Shown here: positions 1-7,661 of the stretch, piece after piece
Layout: each line of letters begins with the position of its first letter
Numbering within the stretch: the stretch's first letter is position 1
NCBI RefSeq assembly: GCF_004785795.1
Contig: NZ_SRRO01000001.1
Coordinates: 1,488,001-1,552,000 of the forward strand
DNA: 64,000 nt
Reading direction: 5' to 3'
Source of the DNA: Nocardioides eburneiflavus
GTDB taxonomy: Bacteria; Actinomycetota; Actinomycetes; Propionibacteriales; Nocardioidaceae
The notes under the pieces: model-generated
The model's input: the letters and a program-made list of their open reading frames with translations, nothing else
Databases searched by the model: none
What the model was told of the DNA's origin: nothing
Program-made: the position numbers and the translations under genes

Positions 1-19
1 CGACTCCAGCAGGCAGTTC

Positions 20-39
20 GACGGACGTGGTGATCCGTC
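20..39. terminator. Small hairpin downstream of the DHPS-like gene
   Basis: GACGGA (20-25) can pair with TCCGTC (34-39) across an 8-nt loop, about 44 nt past the stop of the leftward DHPS-like gene. It has no U-tract and the stem is short, so a terminator role is a guess. Nothing else is recognisable in bases 1-82. Confidence 0.2.
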
Positions 40-82
40 CAGGCTCAGCTCGGGGGAGCGGCGGGCCAACTGCCTACGTTGG

Positions 83-985
83 TCAGCGGACCTCCAGCTC
101 CTCGAGCCCGCGGAGCACGGAGCGCAGGTGCGCCACCTCGTGCGTCCGGACCAGGTGGGTGCCGCCGAGGGTGGCGAAGACGGCGTAGAACCCTTCCGCC
201 TTGCGGAACTCGTCGCCGAAGATGTCGAAGCTGTGGGGGACGGCGTTGCAGACGGGTACGCCGAGCGGCCGCAGTCGGAAGGTCTGCGAGAGGACGCGCA
301 CCTGGTGGCGCGCGCGGGTCATCGGGTCGACGAGGTTGCCGTAGTAGAAGCCCATCCCGGGATCGACGACGATCTTGTCGACCCCGAGCGAGCGGGCGTG
401 GGCGATGCGTGGCGCGAAGTGGTCGAGCAGGACCGGCATCGGGTCGGCGTCGGGCGGGACGTCGGCGATCTCGCGCACGTTGGACGTCACCCCGAAGCAC
501 ATCACCACGGCCGCGTCGTACTCGGCGGCGAGCGCGAGCATCTCCTCCTCGTGCAGGCGGCCCGTCATGTTGAGGACCCGTGCGCCGGCGTCGAGGCAGG
601 CGCGCACCACCTCCGGCTCGTACGTCTCGACGGACACCACGGCCTCCGCCGCAAGCTGCTTCACCGCGGGCACCAGCGTCGCGACCTGGTCGTCGGCGGC
701 GACCCGGGCGGCGCGGGCGTTGCTCGACTCCGCGCCGAGGTCGATGAGGGCGGCACCCTGGGCTGCCTGGATCCGCCCCATGCGTACGGCGTCGGCCGGA
801 CTGGTCGCGACGCTCTCGCGGTAGGTCGAGTCGCGGGAGAGGTTGATGCAGCCCATCAGGGCCACCGGTCCGTCGCCGATGGTGACCGGCCCACGGGGCC
901 CGTCGAGCACCACGGGCTCGACCGGTGCCGCGAGGTCGTCCGCGTACGCCTGGTGGAGGGCGGCGAGGTCCGCAAGGGTGATCAC
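83..985 (-). CDS. Dihydropteroate synthase-like pterin-binding protein
   Basis: A 300-residue TIM-barrel protein of the dihydropteroate synthase family. DHPS joins p-aminobenzoate to a pterin diphosphate in folate synthesis. Visible family marks are MGCINLSRDST near the N-terminus, DLGAESS, NMTG, DPGMGFYYG (the DPGxGFG loop) and the C-terminal RTHEV in place of the usual RVHDV. Several of these differ from canonical FolP, so it may be a FolP2-like paralogue rather than the main folate enzyme; that is inference. The GTG at 985 is chosen because TACGCT lies 7 nt upstream, which fits a leaderless transcript, and because longer versions would run into the divergent RibD-like gene 22 bp away. Pairing with a RibD-like reductase suggests a shared pteridine or flavin role. 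Confidence 0.75.
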   Translation of the reverse strand: MITLADLAALHQAYADDLAAPVEPVVLDGPRGPVTIGDGPVALMGCINLSRDSTYRESVATSPADAVRMGRIQAAQGAALIDLGAESSNARAARVAADDQVATLVPAVKQLAAEAVVSVETYEPEVVRACLDAGARVLNMTGRLHEEEMLALAAEYDAAVVMCFGVTSNVREIADVPPDADPMPVLLDHFAPRIAHARSLGVDKIVVDPGMGFYYGNLVDPMTRARHQVRVLSQTFRLRPLGVPVCNAVPHSFDIFGDEFRKAEGFYAVFATLGGTHLVRTHEVAHLRSVLRGLEELEVR

Positions 986-992
986 GTTCGCC

Positions 993-998
993 AGCGTA
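993..998 (-). promoter_or_regulatory. -10 box (TACGCT) for leaderless DHPS-like gene
   Basis: On the minus strand TACGCT ends 7 nt before the GTG at 985, so transcription would begin at or next to the start codon. Its TA is shared with a weaker TAAGGG (997-1002) facing the other way. Confidence 0.45.
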
Positions 999-1007
999 AG
1001 GGGCAGG

Positions 1008-1691
1008 ATGAAGGGCGTGAGCGACCTCGAGCTGCAGCGCCTGGCCGACCTGTCCGACGACGAGCTGGCGGCGGCGTACACGCCGGAGCGCGAGCCGTGG
1101 CTGCGGGTCAACTTCGTCAGCACGGTGGACGGGGCAGCGCAGGGTTCGGACGGGGTGAGCAAGAGCATCAACAACGACGCCGACAAGCGGGTCTTCGACG
1201 CCCTGCGGCGGCGGGCGCACTGCCTCGTGGTGGGCGCCGGGACGCTGCGCGACGAGGGCTACGACGTGCCGCCGATCCCGTTGGTCGTCGTCACCAGGTC
1301 CGCCGACGTCCCGCCCACGCTGCGCGGGGCTCCCCGCGGGCGGATCCTGATGGCGACGGTGGCGTCCTCCGACGGGCTGACCGCCGCGCGCGAGGCGCTC
1401 GGCGAGGACAACGTCATGGCGCTCGGTGAGGACGAGATCGACCTCGTCGCCCTCAAGTCCGCCCTGGTCGAGCGTGGGTGGACCGAGCAGCTGTGCGAGG
1501 GCGGGCCGTCGCTCTTCGCCGACCTGCTGGCGGCCGGGGTCGTCGACGAGCTGTGCTGGACGATCGTGCCGGCCCTCACCGGTGGCGACGCCGTACGCAT
1601 CGCCACCGGCGCGGAGGTCGAGGTCGCGCTGCGTCCCGCCCTGCTGCTGGAGCAGGACGGGACGCTGCTGGGGCGCTGGCTGGTGGAGTGA
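1008..1691 (+). CDS. RibD C-terminal-type pyrimidine reductase family protein
   Basis: A 227-residue protein with the riboflavin-pathway reductase fold (RibD C-terminal / DHFR-like). In that pathway the enzyme reduces the ribosyl side chain of a pyrimidine intermediate with NADPH. Supporting features are the N-terminal WLRVNFVSTVDG motif, the VGAGTLRDEGY nucleotide-site motif, and LCEGGPSLFADLL near residue 160, where the GGP binds cofactor phosphate. It lacks an N-terminal deaminase domain, so it is a stand-alone reductase. The ATG at 1008 follows AAGGGG. Its last 60 bases are repeated almost exactly at 21824-21886, at the far end of the fructan locus. The real substrate is not known from sequence. 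Confidence 0.75.
   Translation: MKGVSDLELQRLADLSDDELAAAYTPEREPWLRVNFVSTVDGAAQGSDGVSKSINNDADKRVFDALRRRAHCLVVGAGTLRDEGYDVPPIPLVVVTRSADVPPTLRGAPRGRILMATVASSDGLTAAREALGEDNVMALGEDEIDLVALKSALVERGWTEQLCEGGPSLFADLLAAGVVDELCWTIVPALTGGDAVRIATGAEVEVALRPALLLEQDGTLLGRWLVE
1631..1690 (+). repeat. Left copy of direct repeat flanking the fructan locus
   Basis: Bases 1631-1681 are identical over 51 bp to 21824-21874. After a 3-bp indel, a further 9 bp match (1682-1690 and 21878-21886). This copy is the 3' end of the RibD-like gene and ends at its stop codon. The layout resembles an island integrated at a gene 3' end, but no integrase is present. Confidence 0.85.
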
Positions 1692-1718
1692 CGCCCGCCC
1701 TCGTTGCTCGCATGAGAG

Positions 1719-1743
1719 GCTGCCCAGCAGGGCTGGGTGCAGC
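1719..1743 (+). terminator. Bulged hairpin after the RibD-like gene
   Basis: GCTGCCCAGC (1719-1728) pairs with a slightly bulged GCTGGGTGCAGC 28 nt after the stop codon. There is no clear U-tract. It may end the RibD-like transcript before the LacI gene. Confidence 0.35.
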
Positions 1744-1778
1744 GACACGAGCTGCACGGTGGCGAGATCGGGGTGGTG

Positions 1779-2810
1779 ATGACGAGGGACCGACTCCCCC
1801 GAGTCCGACTCAGGGACGTGGCCGAACGTGCCGGGGTGTCCACGACGACGGTCTCGTTCGTCCTCAACGAGCGCCCAGGCACCGGCATCTCGGTCGACAC
1901 CCGCGATCGCGTCCTGCGCGCCGCGCGGGAGATGGGCTACCGCCCCAACGCAGCGGCCCGCAGCCTGCGAACGCAGGTCACGAACACGATCGGGTTGATC
2001 TCCGACCAGATCGTCACCGACAACTACGGCGGCGACCTGGTCCGCGGGGCGTTGGTGACCGCCCTCGAGCTCGACCACCTGCTGATCGTGGTCGAGTCCC
2101 AGGACGACCCGGAGGTGGAGCGCCGGCTCGTCGGGGACCTGCTGTCCCGCCAGGTGGACGGCATCATCCTCGCCACGATCACCAGCGACCGCATCGGGCT
2201 TCCCGGGATCCGTCACGGGCGGACCGTGCTGCTCAACTGCACGTCCTCCCACGCGCTGCCCGCCATCCTCGCCGACGAGCTCGCCGGCGGACGTGACGCC
2301 GCGAACGCACTGCTCCGAGCCGGCCACCGGCGCGGCATCTACCTGGTCGGCGAGGTGGCCGAAGCAGTGCGCCCCGCCAGGGAGAGGCGCCGCGGAGTGG
2401 CGGCTGCCCTCGGCGAGGCAGGCGTCGAGCTCGAGGGAACGATCGAGTGCACGTGGTGGCCGGAGTCGGCGTACGACGCCGTCAGCACGCACCTCGCCTC
2501 GGGGGAGGTCCCCCGGGCCCTGATCTGTCTCAACGACCGCGTCGCCTTCGGGGCGTACCAGGCACTCGCCGACGCGGGCCTGCACGTCCCCGAGGACGTC
2601 TCCGTGGTGTCCTTCGACGACTCCGAGCTCGCGCGGTGGCTGCGGCCACAGCTGACGTCGGTCGCCCTGCCCTACTTCGACATGGGTCGCATCGCCGTCG
2701 AGTCCGTCCTCGGGCTGAGCGAGGAGTGGGCTGCCTCGCAGCAGCAGGAGCAGCTCGTCGCCATGCCGTTGCGTGAGCGAGGCTCCATCGCCCCGCCACG
2801 GCGCCCCTGA
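1779..2810 (+). CDS. LacI-family transcriptional regulator (fructan locus, first)
   Basis: A 343-residue LacI-family repressor. An N-terminal helix-turn-helix (VRLRDVAERAGVSTTTVSFVL) and hinge (YRPNAAARSLR) precede a periplasmic-binding-protein-like sensor domain ending in SFDDSELARWLRPQLTS. Such proteins bind paired half-sites as dimers and release DNA on binding a sugar. The ATG at 1779 follows GCGAGATCGGGG; an in-frame GTG lies at 1773. The gene sits just upstream of an operon of a GH32-like enzyme, sugar importer genes, a second LacI gene and a GH32 enzyme. Two operator-like palindromes lie in the gap between, so it probably controls that operon. The effector is likely a fructooligosaccharide or a breakdown product, judged only from neighbours. 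Confidence 0.9.
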   Translation: MTRDRLPRVRLRDVAERAGVSTTTVSFVLNERPGTGISVDTRDRVLRAAREMGYRPNAAARSLRTQVTNTIGLISDQIVTDNYGGDLVRGALVTALELDHLLIVVESQDDPEVERRLVGDLLSRQVDGIILATITSDRIGLPGIRHGRTVLLNCTSSHALPAILADELAGGRDAANALLRAGHRRGIYLVGEVAEAVRPARERRRGVAAALGEAGVELEGTIECTWWPESAYDAVSTHLASGEVPRALICLNDRVAFGAYQALADAGLHVPEDVSVVSFDDSELARWLRPQLTSVALPYFDMGRIAVESVLGLSEEWAASQQQEQLVAMPLRERGSIAPPRRP

Positions 2811-2879
2811 CGTCGGCACGGTCCTTCCGCCTGCCTCGGGACGGGGCCGCCCTCCGTCTGACGGGTCATCGAGAAGTCG

Positions 2880-2897
2880 TGGTAAAACGCTTGACCA
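2880..2897. promoter_or_regulatory. LacI-type operator O1
   Basis: TGGTAAAACGCTTGACCA is an 18-bp imperfect palindrome with the central CG typical of LacI-family sites; 14 of 18 positions are symmetric. It overlaps the -35 box of the promoter at 2891-2919, so binding there would block RNA polymerase. Confidence 0.7.
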
Positions 2898-2919
2898 TGC
2901 GACCTACGTCACATACGGT
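2891..2919 (+). promoter_or_regulatory. Sigma70-type promoter of the first fructan operon
   Basis: TTGACC (2891-2896), a 17-bp spacer and TACGGT (2914-2919) form a near-ideal housekeeping promoter. The predicted start is about 2926, some 27 nt before the GTG of the GH32-like gene. Operator-like palindromes cover the -35 and the start site. Confidence 0.7.
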
Positions 2920-2922
2920 TCG

Positions 2923-2940
2923 TGATCAAAGGTTTAACCA
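2923..2940. promoter_or_regulatory. LacI-type operator O2
   Basis: TGATCAAAGGTTTAACCA is an 18-bp imperfect palindrome over the predicted transcription start. Its centre is 43 bp from that of O1, about four helical turns, so two dimers could lie on the same DNA face. It is less symmetric than O1 and has a GG centre. Confidence 0.5.
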
Positions 2941-2952
2941 AGGAGATTGATC

Positions 2953-4467
2953 GTGACGAGACACCTGTTCCACCAGCCACCCGACGGGTGGGTCGGAGAC
3001 GTGATCCCCTGGCAGGAGGACGGTGTCCTGTCGCTCTTCTACCTCCACGAGGAGCGGATCGAGCCCAAGCCCGGCACTCCCTGGCGGGTGATGCGCACCA
3101 AGGACCTGCTGGCCTACTCCGAGGCCGAGGTCGCACTGTCGGCGGGCGCCGACGACGCCGTTGACTTCAACGCCTACACCGGCAGCGTGGTCGCCGACGA
3201 GAACGGCACCCACCACCTCTTCTACACCGGTCAGAACCCGCGCATCCTCGGCGAGGACGGTCAACCCCTCCAGGTGGTGCTGCACGCCACCAGTGACGAC
3301 GCGATGACCACGTGGCAACGCCACCACGGGCGCCCCATCGTCGCCCCCGCCGGGTACGAGTCAGCCGACTGGCGCGACCCGTTCGTGCTCCGGGACGAGG
3401 AGGCCGGCCTGTGGCGGATGCTCGTGACCGCCAGGCACGACAACGGCCCGCAGCGTCGACGCGGCGTCATCGCCCAGCTCGTCTCCCAGGACCTGGTGAC
3501 CTGGGAGCCGGTCGAGCCGTTCTGGGACCCACGCCGCTACGTCGCGCACGAGTGCCCCGAGGTGTTCGAGTGGAACGGGTGGTACTACCTGGTCTACTCC
3601 GAGTTCTCCGACGCGTTCGCCACCCGCTACCGGATGGCCCGCAGCCTGCATGGTCCGTGGCTGGCGCCCGAGCACGACTCCCTGGACGGGCGCGCCTTCT
3701 ACGCCGCCAAGTCGGTGGAGTGGAACGGTCGACGCCTCTTCTTCGGCTGGATCGCCAGTCGCGAGGGCGACCGTGACGAGGGGCCGTGGCAGTGGGCCGG
3801 CACCTTGGCGGTGCTCGAGGCACGCCAGCGTCCTGACGGCACCCTCGCCTTCGGGTTCACCGACGAGCTGCTGGGCTCGTTCACCCGGGTCCTCCCTCTC
3901 GACCGGACCGAGCTGCCCGGCGCCCTGGACGCCCACGGACGGCACCGCGCGGTCGTGCTGTGCGACGCCCTGCCTGACACCTTCCACGCCTCGCTGCGCG
4001 TGCGCATCGACGAGCACGGCGCCGAGTGCGGAGTGCTGCTGCGCACCAGCCCGGACGGTGACATGGGCTACATCATCCGGCTCGAGCCGCGGCGCGGCCG
4101 CATGGTCCTCGACCGCTGGCCGCGGCGCCGGACCGGCGATGCCCAGTGGGAGATCTCGGGCGACGTGCCACACGTCGTCGAGCTGGAGCGTCCCTGCGAC
4201 CTCTCGCCGGGCGAGCACATCCTCGACGTGGTCGTCGAGGGCGATATCTGCGTGGTCAACCTGGACCGCGCGGTGAGCCTGAGCACGCGCCTCTACGACT
4301 TCACCGGAGGTGGGCTCGGTGTCTTCGCGACCGAGGGTGTCCTCCGGGTCGAGGACGTCGCGCTGCGGGCAGTGCCCGAACCACAGGCTTCTCGGGGAAT
4401 CTCGTCAGACCCACCACCCAGCTCAACTGACAGCCTCGCGTCGCACAGAGAGAAGGAATCGTCATGA
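2953..4467 (+). CDS. Atypical GH32-family glycoside hydrolase
   Basis: A 504-residue protein with GH32 (beta-fructosidase) architecture: a five-bladed propeller to about residue 300, then a beta-sandwich. The nucleophile motif is not the usual WMNDPNG but WVGDVIPW, with Asp16 in place. WRDP (about 140-143) and ECPEVF (acid/base Glu about 200) are kept. This subtype may act on a fructosyl compound other than plain levan or inulin; that is inference. No signal peptide is seen, so it is cytoplasmic. The GTG at 2953 is preferred over TTG 2947 because AAGGAG (2940-2945) is 7 nt upstream of the GTG but only 1 nt from the TTG. It overlaps the next gene by ATGA and heads the operon behind operators O1 and O2. 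Confidence 0.8.
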   Translation: MTRHLFHQPPDGWVGDVIPWQEDGVLSLFYLHEERIEPKPGTPWRVMRTKDLLAYSEAEVALSAGADDAVDFNAYTGSVVADENGTHHLFYTGQNPRILGEDGQPLQVVLHATSDDAMTTWQRHHGRPIVAPAGYESADWRDPFVLRDEEAGLWRMLVTARHDNGPQRRRGVIAQLVSQDLVTWEPVEPFWDPRRYVAHECPEVFEWNGWYYLVYSEFSDAFATRYRMARSLHGPWLAPEHDSLDGRAFYAAKSVEWNGRRLFFGWIASREGDRDEGPWQWAGTLAVLEARQRPDGTLAFGFTDELLGSFTRVLPLDRTELPGALDAHGRHRAVVLCDALPDTFHASLRVRIDEHGAECGVLLRTSPDGDMGYIIRLEPRRGRMVLDRWPRRRTGDAQWEISGDVPHVVELERPCDLSPGEHILDVVVEGDICVVNLDRAVSLSTRLYDFTGGGLGVFATEGVLRVEDVALRAVPEPQASRGISSDPPPSSTDSLASHREKESS

Positions 4468-5798
4468 AGACTCACCCGATGAGGTCCGCCGCCACCGCGG
4501 TCCTCGCCTCGGCCGCACTGTTGTTGTCGGCGTGCGGCGGCTCGGGCGGCTCGTCCGACCCCAGCGATGTCAACCCTGAGGGAGAGATCGAGGCCCGCGA
4601 GATCTCGTGGCTGCTCTCCCGACCGGCCGACGGCGGCGTCATCACGGCCATGCAGCAGATCGCCGACGAGTACGCCGAGGAGCACCCTGGCTTCGAGCTC
4701 AACCTGATCACCACCCCGGACCGACCGTCGTACCTCCAGAAGTACGAGACCCTGGCCGCGGCCAACAAGCTCCCCGAGCTGTTCGACACCGACGCCACTC
4801 CGTTCGCCCAGAAGCTGGCCGACCAGGGCCGCATGATGGACGTCGAGGAGCTGCTCACCACCCTGGACCTGTACGAGGACTACCGGCCCGCGGCACTGAA
4901 CTACCAGCGCTTCGACGACGGTTCGCTGCACATGATCCCGTTCGAGTTCCAGCTGGAGTTCTTCTGGTACAACACGGCGCTGTTCGAGGAAGCTGGGGTC
5001 GAGGTGCCACAGACACTCGACGACTTCCCAGCGATGTGCCGCGACCTCCGCGAGGCGGGCATCACCCCGATCGCACTGGACGGCCAGGACCAGTGGCCGC
5101 TCGAGCGCTACATGGCGTACCACCCCTTCCGCACCGCAGGACCCGACTACGTGCAGGACCTGAAGGGCGCAGACGCGTCGTTGTCCGACGAGACCGGCCG
5201 CGCGGCCGTCGAGTGGATGCACTCCCTCGGCGAGGCCGAATGCTTCGACGACGGGTTCTCGTCCACCGGCTACGCCGATGCCCAGGCGCAGTTCACCTCG
5301 GGGGAGGCCGCTGTCTACAACATCGGGACCTGGGAGCTGGCCAACCTGGCCACCGACAACCTCGACGCAGCGGTGCGCGACGACATCGACTACTTCACCC
5401 TCCCGATGACGGGTGGCGCTGCGACAGCCGCGAACGAGTACGTCACCCCGTCGGGCATCGGGATGGCCGTCAACAGCGCCACGTTCGACCCGTTGGTGCG
5501 TGACTTCCTGGGCCACGCCCTCGAGCGCTACCCCGAGGTGTACGCCGCGACGGGCGCGCTCTCGCCCACCACCACCGTCGAGACCACCATCCCGGACAAC
5601 GCCACGCCGCTGTACCAGCGCGCGGTCGACCAGGCCGACGACGTGGGCGAGGCCATCGCGATGCCGTGGGACACCCAGCTCGACCCGGCCTCCAACACGC
5701 GGCTGCAGCAGGAGCTGACGCTGCTCGTGCAGGGCGAGATCACGCCGGACGAGTTCATCTCTACCGTCGACGACGCCATCCGCAAGAACGCCACGTGA
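4464..5798 (+). CDS. CUT1-type ABC sugar importer, substrate-binding lipoprotein
   Basis: A 444-residue family-1 extracellular solute-binding protein. The N-terminus is a lipoprotein signal with lipobox LLLSAC, giving lipidated Cys24. The rest has the two-lobed sugar-binding fold, with stretches such as FEFQLEFFWYNTALFEEAGV and QFTSGEAAVYNIGTWEL that are typical of this family. It would capture a di- or oligosaccharide outside the membrane and deliver it to the permeases encoded next. The ATG overlaps the stop of the GH32-like gene and follows AGAGAAGGAATCG. Fructooligosaccharide is the likely ligand from context; the sequence itself does not define it. Confidence 0.88.
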   Translation: MKTHPMRSAATAVLASAALLLSACGGSGGSSDPSDVNPEGEIEAREISWLLSRPADGGVITAMQQIADEYAEEHPGFELNLITTPDRPSYLQKYETLAAANKLPELFDTDATPFAQKLADQGRMMDVEELLTTLDLYEDYRPAALNYQRFDDGSLHMIPFEFQLEFFWYNTALFEEAGVEVPQTLDDFPAMCRDLREAGITPIALDGQDQWPLERYMAYHPFRTAGPDYVQDLKGADASLSDETGRAAVEWMHSLGEAECFDDGFSSTGYADAQAQFTSGEAAVYNIGTWELANLATDNLDAAVRDDIDYFTLPMTGGAATAANEYVTPSGIGMAVNSATFDPLVRDFLGHALERYPEVYAATGALSPTTTVETTIPDNATPLYQRAVDQADDVGEAIAMPWDTQLDPASNTRLQQELTLLVQGEITPDEFISTVDDAIRKNAT

Positions 5799-5868
5799 TC
5801 TGGTGGCGGGGCGGTCGAACGCCGCCCCGCCACCATCCCCGTACACCGATGCCACCGAAGGGACACTG

Positions 5869-6765
5869 ATGACGTCGTCCAGCATGCTTCCCAGCCGGTC
5901 GAGGACGTCCGTGCTGGTCTTCCTGCTCCCGCCGCTGCTGCTGTACGGCGCCGCGGTGCTGCTCCCGATCGTCCAGTCGCTCTTCCTCAGCTTCTTCAGC
6001 TGGGACGGCATCACCGACCTGAGGTTCGTCGGCCTGGACAACTACGCCGAGATGTTCGCGGGGGACGACGTCTTCTGGACCTCGTTCCTCAACTCGCTCG
6101 GCTACGTGGCGGTCTGCCTGTTCATGCAGCTCGGCGCCGCGCTCGTGGTCGCCAGCCTGCTGCTCAACCTGACGCGCGGCCGCCAGCTGGTCAAGACGCT
6201 CTACCTCCTGCCCGCGGTGATCTCGACGGTCGCCATCGCGATCCTCTTCCAGCGCATCTATGCGGCCGGCTCGGACGGCATGCTCAACCAGGCGCTGGCC
6301 TGGGTCGGGCTCGAGAGCCTCCAGCAGGCGTGGCTGTCCGACGTCGACACGGTGCTCATGGCGGTCTCGATCCCCGAGGGCTGGCGGTTCTCGGGGCTGT
6401 ACATGCTGATCATCTACGCCGCCCTCCTCGCCGTGCCCAAGGAGCTGGAGGAGGCGGCGCGGCTGGACGGTGCGAACTGGTGGCAGCTGTTCACGCAGAT
6501 CCGCTTCCCGCACATCCGACCGGTGTGGGCGACCACCACGATCATGGCCACCACGTACGCGCTGCGCGGCTTCGACATCCCCTACCTGCTCACCAACGGC
6601 GGGCCGGGGCAGTCCTCGGAGCTGCTGACCACGTACATGTACAAGACGGCGTTCACCAACACCGACTACGGCTACGCCAGTGCGATGTCGGTGTTCATCG
6701 TCGCTGAGTGCCTGATCGCCGTCGGCCTGATCGTCCTCCTCCTCCGCCGAAAGGCCGACGCGTGA
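5869..6765 (+). CDS. CUT1 ABC sugar importer permease (MalF-like)
   Basis: A 298-residue inner-membrane permease with about six membrane helices, the first from about residue 15. The EAA loop that docks the ATPase is visible as ELEEAARLDGANWWQLFTQI. The ATG at 5869 follows CGAAGGGA and is preferred over a longer form lacking a ribosome site. It ends in GTGA, sharing bases with the start of the second permease, which implies coupled translation. No ATPase gene is encoded in this operon, so a shared MsiK-like ATPase elsewhere probably drives transport. Confidence 0.88.
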   Translation: MTSSSMLPSRSRTSVLVFLLPPLLLYGAAVLLPIVQSLFLSFFSWDGITDLRFVGLDNYAEMFAGDDVFWTSFLNSLGYVAVCLFMQLGAALVVASLLLNLTRGRQLVKTLYLLPAVISTVAIAILFQRIYAAGSDGMLNQALAWVGLESLQQAWLSDVDTVLMAVSIPEGWRFSGLYMLIIYAALLAVPKELEEAARLDGANWWQLFTQIRFPHIRPVWATTTIMATTYALRGFDIPYLLTNGGPGQSSELLTTYMYKTAFTNTDYGYASAMSVFIVAECLIAVGLIVLLLRRKADA

Positions 6766-7661
6766 CCACCCTCGCCACCCGCCCCGACCTGGCCCCCGCT
6801 CCGTCGACGCCCGGACCCTCCAGGCCGCCCGGCCGAGTGAGGATCCACCGCGCACTGGTACGAGCCACGGTGACGCTGATCGTCGTCGCGCAGGTCTACC
6901 CGCTCGTGTGGATCTTCATCTCCAGCGTCCGCACGCCACAGGACTTCGCCGGCGGCGACCCGTTCGCGATACCCACCGACATCACCTTCGACAACTACGC
7001 GCGCGCCTTCGACGTCGGGAACCTGGGCCTCAACATGGTCAACAGCCTCGTGGTGACGCTCGGGTCCAGTGCGCTCATCGTGCTCCTGGGGATGATGGCC
7101 GCCTTCGCCCTGCAGGTGCTCGGCTTCCGGTTCAGCGGTCTCGTGCGCGGAATGTTCCTGATGGGCATCATCGTTCCCGTGCAGATCGCGCTGGTGCCGT
7201 TGTTCATCGACTACTCGAGGATCGGCCTGCTCGACACCTACGCGTCCATGATCATCCCGCTCGCGGGCTTCTCGCTGCCGATGGCGATCTACCTGTTCTC
7301 CTCGTTCTACGAGTACATCCCTCGCGAGACGTACGAGGCCGCCTCGCTCGACGGCGCCGGCCCCTACCGGATCTTCGCCCAGATCACGCTGCCGCTGTCG
7401 CTCAACACGATCGTCACGGTGGTGATGGTCAACAGCATCTTCATCTGGAACGACTTCATCTTCGCCAACACGTTCGTGCTCTCCGATGACCTCAAGACCG
7501 TCCCGCTCGGCCTGCAGAACTACATTGGCGCGATGGGCAACGTCGACTGGACAGCCACCTTCGCCGCTGTCTGCGTGTCGATCACGCCCTTGCTGCTCAT
7601 CTTCCTCGTGCTCAACAAGGCGATGATCCAGGGCCTCGAGAGCGGAGCCACGAAGGGATGA
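6762..7661 (+). CDS. CUT1 ABC sugar importer permease (MalG-like)
   Basis: A 299-residue partner permease with about six membrane helices and the EAA loop ETYEAASLDGAGPYRIFAQI. A proline-rich cytoplasmic N-terminus of about 35 residues precedes the first helix. The GTG at 6762 overlaps the stop of the first permease, and the end overlaps the following LacI gene by ATGA. With the binding protein and the MalF-like permease it forms a fructooligosaccharide-type importer, judged from context. Confidence 0.88.
   Translation: MTTLATRPDLAPAPSTPGPSRPPGRVRIHRALVRATVTLIVVAQVYPLVWIFISSVRTPQDFAGGDPFAIPTDITFDNYARAFDVGNLGLNMVNSLVVTLGSSALIVLLGMMAAFALQVLGFRFSGLVRGMFLMGIIVPVQIALVPLFIDYSRIGLLDTYASMIIPLAGFSLPMAIYLFSSFYEYIPRETYEAASLDGAGPYRIFAQITLPLSLNTIVTVVMVNSIFIWNDFIFANTFVLSDDLKTVPLGLQNYIGAMGNVDWTATFAAVCVSITPLLLIFLVLNKAMIQGLESGATKG

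Noticed and set aside
83..1186. A 367-residue form of the DHPS-like protein starting at 1186
   Set aside because: The extra 67 residues would be antisense to the RibD-like gene and are Ser/Arg-rich without similarity to the family; the GTG at 985 has a matching -10 box.
45..2819. A 924-codon open frame on the minus strand
   Set aside because: It runs antisense to the RibD-like and LacI genes and has low-complexity, Arg/Gly/Asp/His-rich content with no domain. In high-GC DNA long antisense frames are expected.
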